From Pontibacter vulgaris (GTDB taxonomy: Bacteria; Bacteroidota; Bacteroidia; Cytophagales; Hymenobacteraceae): 64,000 bases of DNA. The notes beneath the pieces are model-generated. The model saw only the letters and a list, made by a program, of their open reading frames with translations. It was not told the DNA's origin and searched no databases. Each line of letters starts with the position of its first letter. Position 1 is the first letter of the stretch. This document shows positions 16,808 to 25,494 of this stretch, piece after piece. The stretch is taken from contig NZ_JAJVDH010000004.1 in assembly GCF_022758145.1 (NCBI RefSeq), forward strand, positions 62,001-126,000, given 5' to 3'. Both the position numbers and the translations under genes were made by a program.

Positions 16808-17467
16808 TTACAGTTCAGCTTCCCAACCAGACTTGCCCAACAGCGGTACAAACTTAAAATCAGAGAATTCTTCTTTCGTAAACTCGTTCTCGTTAACGCG
16901 GGTAATTCGCAGCATTTTCTGGCTTTGCTCATTACCAACCGGTATAACTAAAATGCCTCCCACAGCCAACTGACGCACTAAGCTTTTGGGCACAGCAGGC
17001 GCACCGGCTGTAACTATAATTTTATTGAAAGGGGCATGTTGCGGTAATCCTTCCGAGCCATCGCCGCAAAATGTTTTAGGATGCAAGCCATAGGTTTTAA
17101 AGAACTTTACAGCTTTCTCATACAAGGGCCTGTTATACTCTATGGTATAAACGTTAGGCGTAATCTGCAGCAAAACACTGCACTGGTAACCAGAGCCCGT
17201 ACCAATTTCAAGTACTTTATCTGTACTTTTAAGTTCCAGTAGTTCTGTCTGGAAGGCAACAGTATAAGGTTGCGAAATGGTTTGACCTTCGCCAATCGGG
17301 AAGGCTTTATCCTGGTAGGCCTGCTCCAGAAAGGCTTTCTCGAAAAAGAAATGCCGGGGTACGGCTTCAATGGCAGCCAGCACACTTTCATCGTAAATTC
17401 CTTTATCCCGAAGTTGTTTTACTAACGTGCGGCGCATGCCTTTGTGCCTGTACGAATCTGTCTGCAT
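16808..17467 (-). CDS. pcm: Protein-L-isoaspartate O-methyltransferase
   Basis: The 219-residue enzyme methylates isoaspartyl residues in aged proteins so they can revert to aspartate, using SAM. Family motifs are clear: AIEAVPRHFFFEKAF, FPIGEGQTISQPYTVAFQTE, the SAM site VLEIGTGSGYQCSVLLQI, FCGDGSEGLPQHAPFNKIIV, and AVGGILVIPVGNEQSQKM. The N-terminal MRRTLVKQLRDKGI is also usual. It appears monocistronic and is divergent from ribE. It acts in the cytoplasm. Confidence 0.95.
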   Translation of the reverse strand: MQTDSYRHKGMRRTLVKQLRDKGIYDESVLAAIEAVPRHFFFEKAFLEQAYQDKAFPIGEGQTISQPYTVAFQTELLELKSTDKVLEIGTGSGYQCSVLLQITPNVYTIEYNRPLYEKAVKFFKTYGLHPKTFCGDGSEGLPQHAPFNKIIVTAGAPAVPKSLVRQLAVGGILVIPVGNEQSQKMLRITRVNENEFTKEEFSDFKFVPLLGKSGWEAEL

Positions 17468-17587
17468 CTCTTTTACTATGTTAAAATATAAATTACGGAA
17501 CTACTAAAGTAGTTTACTCTTAACGCCCTTGCCGGGTTGATATTTGCGAAAATAATGAACCTAAGCCAATTTTTCGGTATAGAATCT

Positions 17588-17595
17588 TACATTTG
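17588..17595 (+). promoter_or_regulatory. Possible -7 box for ribE
   Basis: TACATTTG fits TAnnTTTG, 57 bases before the ribE start. No good -33 box is present at 19 bases. Confidence 0.4.
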
Positions 17596-17651
17596 CATTG
17601 TTGCCAACCTCTTAATCAGGGTAAATTTTACAGAAAATAACGCACAGAACT

Positions 17652-18248
17652 ATGTTTACAGGCATAATTGAAACATTGGGAAAAGTTGTATCTGTTCGTG
17701 AAGAAGACACTAACAAGCATTTTACAGTTTGGTCGCCCTTCACACACGAACTGCAGATAGACCAAAGCGTAGCCCATAACGGCGTATGCCTTACCGTAAT
17801 AGCTATAGCAGGCGATACCTATACTGTTACTGCTATCGATGAAACTCTTAAGAAAACTAACCTGTATTCTTTAAAGGAGGGAAATGCTGTAAACCTGGAA
17901 CGTTGTCTGCAGGCTAATGGCCGCTTCGATGGTCACATAGTGCAAGGCCACGTTGATCAGACCGCTGTCTGCCAATCAGTAATTGATGAGAACGGAAGCT
18001 GGGTTTTCACATTCAAATATGATGCGGGCTTAGGTAATGTAACAGTTGAGAAAGGCTCTATTTGCGTAAATGGCATTAGCCTGACGGTTGTGAATTCCAA
18101 AGAAGATGCGTTTTCTGTTGCCATCATACCGTATACTTACGAACACACCAACCTGCACGAAATTAAGCCTGGCGATACTGTAAACCTGGAGTTTGATATT
18201 GTAGGAAAGTATGTAGCCCGTATGCTAGCTGGCCGAGGATTAATTTAA
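17652..18248 (+). CDS. ribE: Riboflavin synthase, alpha chain
   Basis: The 198-residue enzyme joins two molecules of 6,7-dimethyl-8-ribityllumazine to make riboflavin. It shows the expected internal duplication: the first lumazine-binding repeat starts MFTGIIETLGKVV and contains SVAHNGVCLTV, and the second contains GRFDGHIVQGHVDQ and VEKGSICVNGISLTVVN. The C-terminal helix DIVGKYVARML drives trimer formation. No other riboflavin gene is adjacent, so the pathway is dispersed here. I see no FMN riboswitch in the 184-base leader region. Confidence 0.95.
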   Translation: MFTGIIETLGKVVSVREEDTNKHFTVWSPFTHELQIDQSVAHNGVCLTVIAIAGDTYTVTAIDETLKKTNLYSLKEGNAVNLERCLQANGRFDGHIVQGHVDQTAVCQSVIDENGSWVFTFKYDAGLGNVTVEKGSICVNGISLTVVNSKEDAFSVAIIPYTYEHTNLHEIKPGDTVNLEFDIVGKYVARMLAGRGLI

Positions 18249-18260
18249 GTAAATACTTAT

Positions 18261-18302
18261 ACCTGTGCTGTAGTAATTGCGATTATACTATAGAGCACAG
18301 GT
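18261..18302. terminator. Hairpin between convergent ribE and the PAP2 gene
   Basis: ACCTGTGCT at 18261-18269 pairs with AGCACAGGT at 18294-18302, and TAGTA (18271-18275) with TACTA (18286-18290) inside. There is only a weak T run, so termination is likely but not certain. Confidence 0.5.
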
Positions 18303-18308
18303 TTAAAC

Positions 18309-18884
18309 TCATTTTACAAAGTTTGGGTATCTTTTCAGCCAGATGGTATAAGCCAGAGAACTGACATAAGCTGTAAAAGCACCTACCAAAGCGCCCCCAA
18401 TAATATCCCCCGGGAAATGTACGCCCAGGTAAATACGACTATAGGAAACAACAACTGCCCAGGCAATCAGCACTATCTTAAATATAAAATAACGGTCGGA
18501 GAGGATCAGGTTAAAGAATACGGCCAGCGCAAAACTGGTAGAAGCGTGCGATGACAGGAAACCGAATTTGCCGCCACAGCCTTTAACAATATTAACCATA
18601 GCCGAAAGCTCCGGATCGTGACAGGGGCGAAGCCGTTCAAAAGCGGGCTTAAAGATACCTGACGCTACAAAATCAGCCAGACCAATTGCCACAACAGCCA
18701 TCAGCAACATAGGTATACTTTGGCGGCGATAGCGGAAAATAATATAAGCAACCAGCAACACATAAAATGGGATCCAAACATACTTGTTCGAAGTATAAAT
18801 CATGATATCATCCCAAAACGTACTGTGCTGCTCGTTCAGAAAAAGGAACAACTCTTTATCCAGCTTCTCCACCGATTCAACCAT
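18309..18884 (-). CDS. PAP2-family membrane phosphatase
   Basis: The 191-residue inner-membrane protein has the three phosphatase signature blocks of the PAP2 superfamily: KPAFERLRPCHDPE (KxxxxxxRP type), SSHASTSFALA (PSGH type, with Ser in place of Pro) and SRIYLGVHFPGDIIGGALVG (SRxxxxxHxxxD). Five to six hydrophobic helices surround them. The likely substrate is a lipid phosphate or pyrophosphate such as undecaprenyl pyrophosphate or phosphatidylglycerophosphate, but the family is broad. Its ATG lies two bases after the hemF stop, so it is translated from the hemF message. Confidence 0.88.
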   Translation of the reverse strand: MVESVEKLDKELFLFLNEQHSTFWDDIMIYTSNKYVWIPFYVLLVAYIIFRYRRQSIPMLLMAVVAIGLADFVASGIFKPAFERLRPCHDPELSAMVNIVKGCGGKFGFLSSHASTSFALAVFFNLILSDRYFIFKIVLIAWAVVVSYSRIYLGVHFPGDIIGGALVGAFTAYVSSLAYTIWLKRYPNFVK

Positions 18885-18886
18885 AC

Positions 18887-19786
18887 TTAGATAACGTTAA
18901 TCCAGTCAATGTCCTTTTTCAGGTAATTCAGGGTTTGCTCTTCGGCGCTACCAGGTTCAGGTTTATGGTTGTATACCCAGGATGCATGCTGCGGCAAACT
19001 CATAAGTATGGATTCTATGCGGCCTTTTGTCGCCAGGCCAAACTTGGTGCCACGGTCATATACCAGGTTAAATTCTACGTACCGGCCTCTGCGTATAAGC
19101 TGCCACTGTTTTTGTTGCTCGTTATAAGGCAGGTCACGGTTCTGATTGATGATGGAAGTATAAAATGGAGCAAAGGCACGGGCTACATCCTTGACGAATT
19201 CAAAGCGTTGCTCCAGCGTAAACTCATTTGTTGCCATTAGCCTGTCGAAGAAAATGCCGCCTACGCCACGGGTCTCTTCGCGGTGCTCATTGTAGAAATA
19301 ATCGTCAGCCCACTTTTTAAACTCCGGGTAATAGCTTGGGTGGTGCTTGTCGCAAACTGCTTTCATGGCCTTATGAAATTCCTGCGCCTGCTTCAAATCC
19401 ACGTAAATCGGGGTCAGGTCTATGCCACCGCCAAACCATGCCTGGCCGTTACCTGCTTCAAAATAGCGAACATTCATGTGTGTAATAGGCACCATCGGGC
19501 TGTGCGGGTGCATTACCACCGATACGCCAGTTGCAAAGTAATTCGGGTCCGGCATTTCCAGCATTTTCAGGAACTGGGGAGATAGCTGCCCGTGTACAGC
19601 AGAGAAGTTAACGCCACCTTTTTCGAGTACGTTGCCATTTTCGATGATGCGCGAAATACCGCCGCCACCTTCGGCATGCTGCCATGCATCTACCTGGAAA
19701 GTAGCACCACCATCACAGGTTTCAAGGGCTTCTACAAGCTCGTTCTGGAACTGGCGCATAAATGCTTCAACTTCTTCTCTGTACAT
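18887..19786 (-). CDS. hemF: Oxygen-dependent coproporphyrinogen III oxidase
   Basis: The product, about 299 residues from the ATG at 19786, converts coproporphyrinogen III to protoporphyrinogen IX with oxygen, in heme synthesis. Diagnostic blocks are WQHAEGGGGISRIIENGNVL, FEKGGVN-like EKGGVNFSAVHG, HPHSPMVPITHMNVRYFEA, WFGGGIDLTPIYV, EETRGVGGIFFDRL, and RRGRYVEFNLVYDRGTKFGL. The open frame runs 15 codons further upstream to 19831, but that part overlaps a degenerate repeat and looks non-coding. The PAP2 phosphatase gene follows after two bases. A possible -7 box on the minus strand (CAAAATTA at 19939-19946 on the plus strand) lies upstream. Confidence 0.95.
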   Translation of the reverse strand: MYREEVEAFMRQFQNELVEALETCDGGATFQVDAWQHAEGGGGISRIIENGNVLEKGGVNFSAVHGQLSPQFLKMLEMPDPNYFATGVSVVMHPHSPMVPITHMNVRYFEAGNGQAWFGGGIDLTPIYVDLKQAQEFHKAMKAVCDKHHPSYYPEFKKWADDYFYNEHREETRGVGGIFFDRLMATNEFTLEQRFEFVKDVARAFAPFYTSIINQNRDLPYNEQQKQWQLIRRGRYVEFNLVYDRGTKFGLATKGRIESILMSLPQHASWVYNHKPEPGSAEEQTLNYLKKDIDWINVI

Positions 19787-19805
19787 ATTTTTAAACTTAG
19801 GATAT

Positions 19806-19927
19806 AAGACGCAAGACACAAGAACTCTCAAAAAATTATGAGCACATGCATGTGAACCGTATGAATTCAGATCAACTCAAGGCACATTAGTTTGTTGTGT
19901 GTCTTAAATCTGAAATCTTGTGTCCTT
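19806..19927. repeat. Degenerate AAGACACAAGA-type repeats in the hemF leader
   Basis: Short units AAGAC, GCAAGACACAAGA (19806-19823) appear near the hemF start and again in inverse orientation about 75 bases away (TTGTGTGTCTT at 19895-19905 and TCTTGTGTCCTT at 19916-19927). The array is imperfect and could fold into a long hairpin in the hemF leader. Confidence 0.55.
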
Positions 19928-19983
19928 AAAAGTAAGCGCAAAATTACCGAATTATGACCGTTCTACCGAACCATCATCTATAT

Positions 19984-20014
19984 TTTAGAAAGAAGTCAGA
20001 ATTTCTTAATTTCG
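19984..20014 (+). promoter_or_regulatory. Candidate promoter for the fused E1 gene
   Basis: TTTA at 19984-19987 and TAATTTCG at 20007-20014 are 19 bases apart, one mismatch from the TAnnTTTG consensus. The predicted leader is about 15-20 bases. Confidence 0.5.
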
Positions 20015-20035
20015 GGCAAGACTAAAGTATAAACT

Positions 20036-22114
20036 ATGTCAAAAGATATGTTGGAGGATTTTACAGTAGACGTTGCGATACTTAAAAGAGCCTACCGCTT
20101 AATGATAACTGCCAAAACCCTGGCAGACAACTACGAAGAAAATAAAACCATCTGCAGCAAGTATGTGCACAGCACCTCGCGCGGGCACGAAGCCATACAA
20201 CTGGCAGCCGCTTTCCAGCTGCAATCCTACGACTATGCCTCGCTTTATTACCGCGATGATTCTATGCTGTTAGGTATAGGCATGCAGCCTTACGAGCTAA
20301 TGCTTCAACTGATGGCTAAAGCTGATGATCCGTTTTCAGGTGGCCGCACATACTATGGTCATCCTTCTTTAAAGCGCGAAGGCATGCCCACTATACCGCA
20401 TCAGAGTTCAGCTACCGGCATGCAGGCCATTCCGGCAACGGGTATGGCGCATGGCATTTCATACTTAGAAGGACAAGGCCTGCTGAAAGGCGGCGAGAAA
20501 CCGGTGGTACTTTGCTCGCTTGGTGATGGCTCCGTAACCGAGGGTGAAGTAGCGGAAGCTTTCCAGATGGCTGTGCTGAAGAATTTACCGATTGTATACC
20601 TGGTACAGGACAACGACTGGGGAATTTCCGCCACAGGTAAGGAAATGCGTGCCATGGATGCTTACGAGTATGCTGCTGGTTTTAAAGGAATGGAGCGTTT
20701 ACGCCTGAACGGATCTGACTTTGCCGAGTCTTTTGAAGGTATGCGGGTAGCATTTGAGTATGCCCGCCAGGTGCGTAAACCCGTGCTGGTACATGCTAAA
20801 GTTCCGTTGCTTGGTCATCATACTTCAGGCGTACGCCGCGAGTGGTACCGTGGCGAAAACCTTAACGAGCACAGTGTAAACGACCCGATTCCGAAGCTAA
20901 AGCAAGCCCTGCTGGACATGGATGTAACACCTGAAGAAATTCAGGAACTGGAGCAGGATGCAGTACAAACTGTAGCAGATGATTACCAGCGTGCATTAAA
21001 TGCACCCTCTCCGGATCCAACTACTTTCGATCAGCATGAGTTTGCACCTACGCCGGTAACCGAAGAAAAAGGAAACCGCACACCGGCAGGCGCCGAGAAA
21101 GCCATTATGGTGGATGCTGCCCTGCATGCCGTAGACGATATTCTTCGCACGTACCCGGAAGCTTTATTTTATGGCCAGGATGTAGGCGGTGAATTGGGAG
21201 GCGTCTTCCGTGAAGCAGCTTTGCTGGCTAAAAAGTATGGCGATGCCCGCGTATTCAATACCCCGATACAGGAAGCTTATATAGTTGGTTCAACGGCTGG
21301 CATGTCGGCAGTGGGGGCCAAGGCTATAGTTGAGATACAATTTGCAGATTATATATGGCCGGGTATGAACCAGCTGGTAGAAGAGCTTTCCAAGAGTTGC
21401 TACCTGTCTATGGGTAAGTTTCCTGTTCAGTCTGTTATTCGTGTTCCTATAGGTGCTTATGGTGGCGGCGGTCCTTATCACTCAGGTAGTGTGGAATCTA
21501 CTTTGCTAACCATACGTGGTATAAAAGTTGTTTACCCGAGCAATGCAGCCGATATGAAAGGCCTGATGAAAGCAGCCTTCCTGGACCCTAACCCGGTTAT
21601 CATGCTGGAGCACAAAGGTATTTACTGGTCTAAAGTACCGGGTACCGAAGATGCCAAAACCATTGAACCGGATGAGGATTACATTCTGCCACTTGGCAAA
21701 GCAAACATTGTGCAGCAGGCCAGCGAAGAAGAAATGCGTAAGAGTAACAGCCTGACGATCATTACTTATGGTATGGGTGTGTACTGGGCTAAAACAGCTT
21801 CAAAACAGTTCCCGGGAAGTATAGAAATTGTAGATTTGCGCACGCTGAACCCGCTGGATTATGAAACAGTGAAAACATCAGTAGAGCGCCATGGCAAAGC
21901 CTTGGTTCTGACAGAAGAACCACTCATGAACTCTTTTGCTGAATCATTGGCTGGGCGTATATCTAAAGATTGTTTCCAGAAACTGGATGCACCGGTTTAT
22001 ACGTTGGGAGCCGCAAACCTTCCGGCCATTCCGCTGAACGTAGAGCTGGAAAAGATGATGCTACCAAATGCTGATAAAGTAGCCACTATGATCGAAGAGC
22101 TATTGAATTACTAA
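20036..22114 (+). CDS. Fused 2-oxoacid dehydrogenase E1 alpha/beta (branched-chain type)
   Basis: The 692-residue protein joins the two E1 subunits in one chain. Residues 1-330 are the alpha part, with the thiamine-diphosphate motif GDGSVTEGEVAEAFQMA and downstream Asn in VQDNDWGIS (about residues 162-200). From about residue 350 the beta part starts (AEKAIMVDAALHAVDDIL) with FYGQDVGGELGGVFREA, VEIQFADYIWPGMNQLV and VRVPIGAYGGGGPYHSGS-like IRVPIGAYGGGGPYHSG. It decarboxylates a 2-oxoacid, probably a branched-chain one, and acylates the lipoyl E2. No E2 or E3 gene is in the window. Such fused E1 genes are usual in Bacteroidota. Pyruvate specificity cannot be excluded. Confidence 0.9.
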   Translation: MSKDMLEDFTVDVAILKRAYRLMITAKTLADNYEENKTICSKYVHSTSRGHEAIQLAAAFQLQSYDYASLYYRDDSMLLGIGMQPYELMLQLMAKADDPFSGGRTYYGHPSLKREGMPTIPHQSSATGMQAIPATGMAHGISYLEGQGLLKGGEKPVVLCSLGDGSVTEGEVAEAFQMAVLKNLPIVYLVQDNDWGISATGKEMRAMDAYEYAAGFKGMERLRLNGSDFAESFEGMRVAFEYARQVRKPVLVHAKVPLLGHHTSGVRREWYRGENLNEHSVNDPIPKLKQALLDMDVTPEEIQELEQDAVQTVADDYQRALNAPSPDPTTFDQHEFAPTPVTEEKGNRTPAGAEKAIMVDAALHAVDDILRTYPEALFYGQDVGGELGGVFREAALLAKKYGDARVFNTPIQEAYIVGSTAGMSAVGAKAIVEIQFADYIWPGMNQLVEELSKSCYLSMGKFPVQSVIRVPIGAYGGGGPYHSGSVESTLLTIRGIKVVYPSNAADMKGLMKAAFLDPNPVIMLEHKGIYWSKVPGTEDAKTIEPDEDYILPLGKANIVQQASEEEMRKSNSLTIITYGMGVYWAKTASKQFPGSIEIVDLRTLNPLDYETVKTSVERHGKALVLTEEPLMNSFAESLAGRISKDCFQKLDAPVYTLGAANLPAIPLNVELEKMMLPNADKVATMIEELLNY

Positions 22115-22134
22115 GAAGTATACATTACAAAACT

Positions 22135-22178
22135 AAAAACAGAAAAGCCTCTGCAAATGCAGAGGCTTTTCTGTTTTT
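22135..22178. terminator. Strong bidirectional terminator between E1 and the BamA/TamA-like gene
   Basis: A 21-base perfect inverted repeat (22135-22155 with 22158-22178) has the core AAAGCCTCTGC/GCAGAGGCTTT. It has A and T runs on its outer sides and lies between convergent genes. Confidence 0.92.
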
Positions 22179-22220
22179 AAGAGATTTATACTTTACACCA
22201 TATCTGAAACAACACTGCTA

Positions 22221-24659
22221 TTAGAAAGGATAACCAATACCAATATTAAGGGCACTCTGGTTGCTACGCGTAAAGAAATCGGAAAATCTAAAATCGCCAA
22301 GTATAAACTTATTACCAGGTAGTCCGGCAGGGTCGTAAACTTTAGTAGCGAAATCAAACCGAAGTATAACTACCGAAAGATCGAGGCGCAAACCAAAGCC
22401 GGTTCCTACGGCCAGTTCTTTATAAAACCTGTTGAATTTAAAGTCAGCGCCCGGTTTGTTTGCTACCTCCTTCAGAAACCATACGTTACCGGCATCTACG
22501 AAGAATGCTCCGTTCAGAAATCCGAAAATGTTGTAACGATACTCCACATTGGCTTCAAGAAGTACTTCACCGGGTTGTTCAGGCTCGAAATCACGAACTT
22601 GTTCAACATCGCCGCCTGCACTGGTAGAATCTTTAAACAACCCGAATGAACCTGGCCCCAGGCGACGTGGTTGCCAGGCGCGTACACTTGATCCGCCTCC
22701 TGCAAAAAAGTATTTATCGTAAGGTAATACCTCTGACTGAAGTATAGGAGAGGCAACCCCCATGTTAATCCGGTATACAAAAAACTGCTTATTACCCAGT
22801 GGTAAATAGCGTCTATAATCCGGGTTAATCTTGGCAAACTGAAAAGTGCGCAGATCTCCCAGACGAACGCTTAGACCAAGTTCTTTTGTCAGGCCGCCAA
22901 TCTCGGCAAGCGTTCTGAAATAACGGGCATTACGGGTTTGGGTAAAATCGTTGGTGTTATAGATCAGGTTAAAAGACATAAAAGAGAGGAACGAGCTCTC
23001 AAAACTTTCCAACAACGATCTGCTTCCCAAACTATAGCGCTCCAGACTTTCCTTGAATCCAGGGGAAATAGTATCTACCTGCGCAATCTGGAGATTAACA
23101 GGTGAGAGGATGTATTGCAGAATTGGAGGCTGCATCGGCCTTCTGGCCTTCTGCCAGATGTAATCCAGCGAGACATCGTAATTAGTGCGTTTATACTCCT
23201 GGCGATCTACGTTCGTATAACCGGTATAAATACGGGTACGCGGGTTAAAATCTGAAAGTGCATCGCTGTTAAAAGGAAGCAGAAACCGAGGAAAAGATAA
23301 GGCTACATCAGCTCCTAATTCCCGGATCATAACAGTTTTTAGCTCATCCGTAAGATTTACCTGGCCTTCCAAACCGCCGCGCAATCCAATATCGAGGTTC
23401 TCTGCCCCATGAAAAACATTCCGAATGCGCAGGTTAATACTGGCAAAAGGGCCCGGGCGCCTTTCGGTATAGTTTAAGCCAAGCTCTGTTGTTTCCTGGT
23501 ACTTTTTATTTGGAACCGCATTAATGAAGGCATTCAGTTTATAGCTATTTGAGTCGGCTGGGTCTGTTGCGCGGGTATAAACTACATTACTGAACTGGAA
23601 CACATCCAGGTCGGAGAGTTTGCGTTGTGTAGTGGCAGTACGCAGCTGGCTATACCGCTCTCCAGGGTAAATATCCACTTTCTTATCGAGCACGCGTTTC
23701 GAATAATCCAGGTCGTAGGAAAGATAGTTTACGCCTTTGTATACCACCGTATCGCGCGGAATACCGAAGCGGTCTGCATCAGTTTTAAAGTATACATTGT
23801 TGATAGTATAAGCCCGGTGAAGCGAGTCTTTTTCGGGTTTTTGTATGATGGTGCGTAACCTGACTGAGTTTCCTCCAAAGCTGGTATCTACTTCGAACTC
23901 AATATAGGCGCGGGCAAAATCATAATAGCCACGGTTTTTCATTAACTCATACACTCGGTCACGTTCCTGCGAGAGCATCTCCTCGTCGTAAATATCACCC
24001 ACATTTACCAGCGAGCGCACTGACCTGGCCTGCAGAATATTCAGCATGGCCGTGTCGGGAGCATTATAATTTATACTTGAGTAACGATAGGGCGCGTTCT
24101 CGTTTAGATTAAGATCAATATATACTTTCTTGCCTTTCTCGGTTTTTACATAATCAGCTGTATGGTTAAAGTAACCTTTAGAGTTCAGGTAAATTTTAAT
24201 CTGATCCATGGTCTCAACCATTAAGGTAGAGTCATAGATGGCCGGGGGTTCGCCGAGCTGCATCACAAAATTTCCTTCTTCCTTCTTTTTACGGACACGT
24301 TCTATACGGGCATCAATACGGGTTTGTATTTTCCTTACCTTGGTGGTATCGGTGCCGGCTGCCTGCATGCGCTGCTGTTTTTTTTCGCCAAGCCGCTTAA
24401 TGCGTGCATCAATTTTTTCAGGGCTGTAAAAGTTTTTTCCCAGGTAATAAAACCACAGATAAGGGGCTGAACCGAGTACCATCCGGTTGGGTTTCTGCTG
24501 GTAAAGTGACTGTATGGCAGCAGGATCTATGTTTTTCAGTCCTTTGGGTTTTATACTTACTAATAGCTGTTCATCCTCAGCTAGCTGGCGCGTGGGCACA
24601 CATGCTGTGATGCTCAGAATTGTAATTACCAGTCCTAATATGTAAAATCGTGATCTCAA
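22221..24659 (-). CDS. BamA/TamA-family outer-membrane protein (surface antigen D15 type)
   Basis: The product, about 812 residues, is a predicted outer-membrane beta-barrel with an N-terminal lipoprotein signal (RSRFYILGLVITILSITAC) and periplasmic POTRA-like repeats (GYFNHTADYVKTEKGKKVY; RSLVNVGDIYDEEMLSQERD). The C-terminal D15 barrel has the late motif FFAGGGSSVRAWQPRRLGPG and the terminal strand LNIGIGYPF, which ends in Phe. It probably acts in insertion or translocation of outer-membrane material. The longest frame runs to 24794 and overlaps the divergent methyltransferase; a TTG at 24659 starts a good lipoprotein signal and leaves 13 bases between the genes, so it was chosen. Confidence 0.85.
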   Translation of the reverse strand: MRSRFYILGLVITILSITACVPTRQLAEDEQLLVSIKPKGLKNIDPAAIQSLYQQKPNRMVLGSAPYLWFYYLGKNFYSPEKIDARIKRLGEKKQQRMQAAGTDTTKVRKIQTRIDARIERVRKKKEEGNFVMQLGEPPAIYDSTLMVETMDQIKIYLNSKGYFNHTADYVKTEKGKKVYIDLNLNENAPYRYSSINYNAPDTAMLNILQARSVRSLVNVGDIYDEEMLSQERDRVYELMKNRGYYDFARAYIEFEVDTSFGGNSVRLRTIIQKPEKDSLHRAYTINNVYFKTDADRFGIPRDTVVYKGVNYLSYDLDYSKRVLDKKVDIYPGERYSQLRTATTQRKLSDLDVFQFSNVVYTRATDPADSNSYKLNAFINAVPNKKYQETTELGLNYTERRPGPFASINLRIRNVFHGAENLDIGLRGGLEGQVNLTDELKTVMIRELGADVALSFPRFLLPFNSDALSDFNPRTRIYTGYTNVDRQEYKRTNYDVSLDYIWQKARRPMQPPILQYILSPVNLQIAQVDTISPGFKESLERYSLGSRSLLESFESSFLSFMSFNLIYNTNDFTQTRNARYFRTLAEIGGLTKELGLSVRLGDLRTFQFAKINPDYRRYLPLGNKQFFVYRINMGVASPILQSEVLPYDKYFFAGGGSSVRAWQPRRLGPGSFGLFKDSTSAGGDVEQVRDFEPEQPGEVLLEANVEYRYNIFGFLNGAFFVDAGNVWFLKEVANKPGADFKFNRFYKELAVGTGFGLRLDLSVVILRFDFATKVYDPAGLPGNKFILGDFRFSDFFTRSNQSALNIGIGYPF

Positions 24660-24672
24660 ACGTATAGCAGCT

Positions 24673-25425
24673 ATGTTGTCAAAAGCAGTGATAAAGTATA
24701 TAAACTCGTTGCAAGTAAAAAAATACCGCAACCAACACCAAGCCTTTGTGGTTGAGGGTGCCAAAAGTGTATTAGAATTGCTTCTTTCGCCCAACTTTGA
24801 ACTGCAGCACCTCTTTGTGACAGAAACTTTTTACAAGGAGCATACAGCCGTATTGGATAAAGGTTTTAAGTATGACATTGTTACAGAACAAGAGCTTGTA
24901 AAAGCTGGTACTTTTGCAACCAACAACGCAGCCTTAGCCGTTGCAGGTATGCGCAATTTACCTCCGCTGCAAGTTACGCCTAAAGATCTTGTAATTGCCC
25001 TCGACGATATACGTGACCCCGGAAATTTAGGAACTATACTTCGCATTGCCGATTGGTACGGAATTGATACTGTAATTTGTTCCGAAGCCTGCGCCGACTT
25101 TTACAACCCTAAGGTAATTTCAGCTACTATGGGCTCTTTTACCCGCGTTAAAACCTATTACCTGAACCTGGAAGCATGGCTGGCCGAACACGCCGATAAG
25201 TATAAAGTATACGGAGCCTCGTTAGCCGGCGAAAACCTGCACAACATGAAGCTAAAGCCAGAAGGTATAATTGTGTTAGGCAACGAAGCCAACGGCATAC
25301 GCCCGGAAGTGGCCACGCACATTAACCAGCTCATTAAAATACCAGCCTTTGGCAAAGCCGAATCTTTAAATGTTGCCACCGCAACAGCCATTATTATTGA
25401 CAACTTCCGAAGGGGAGACGCTTAA
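24673..25425 (+). CDS. TrmH/SpoU-family RNA 2'-O-methyltransferase
   Basis: The 250-residue protein has an N-terminal substrate-binding domain (KKYRNQHQAFVVEGAKSVLE) and a C-terminal SPOUT knot. The knot carries the three family motifs: ALDDIRDPGNLGTILRIADW (motif 1), IIVLGNEANGIRPEV (motif 2) and IPAFGKAESLNVATATAI (motif 3). It uses SAM to methylate a ribose in rRNA or tRNA; a 23S rRNA target is likely, as for RlmB, but is not proven. It is divergent from the BamA/TamA-like gene with about 13 bases between starts. It is followed by a perfect terminator. Confidence 0.92.
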   Translation: MLSKAVIKYINSLQVKKYRNQHQAFVVEGAKSVLELLLSPNFELQHLFVTETFYKEHTAVLDKGFKYDIVTEQELVKAGTFATNNAALAVAGMRNLPPLQVTPKDLVIALDDIRDPGNLGTILRIADWYGIDTVICSEACADFYNPKVISATMGSFTRVKTYYLNLEAWLAEHADKYKVYGASLAGENLHNMKLKPEGIIVLGNEANGIRPEVATHINQLIKIPAFGKAESLNVATATAIIIDNFRRGDA

Positions 25426-25427
25426 AA

Positions 25428-25457
25428 CAAAAGAGCCCGATAAATCGGGCTCTTTTG
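25428..25457. terminator. Perfect terminator after the TrmH-type gene
   Basis: A 13-base perfect stem (CAAAAGAGCCCGA at 25428-25440, TCGGGCTCTTTTG at 25445-25457) with a TAAA loop. It can serve both convergent genes. Confidence 0.9.
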
Positions 25458-25494
25458 CAATTCACTTAATCACGCAGCTTCTTTAATTTATACT

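Noticed and set aside
17468..17651. FMN riboswitch before ribE
   Set aside because: The conserved RFN element segments are absent from the 184 bases upstream, and only a -7-like box was seen.
24660..24794. 45-residue N-terminal extension of the BamA/TamA-like protein
   Set aside because: It overlaps the divergent methyltransferase gene and precedes a clean lipoprotein signal that starts at 24659.
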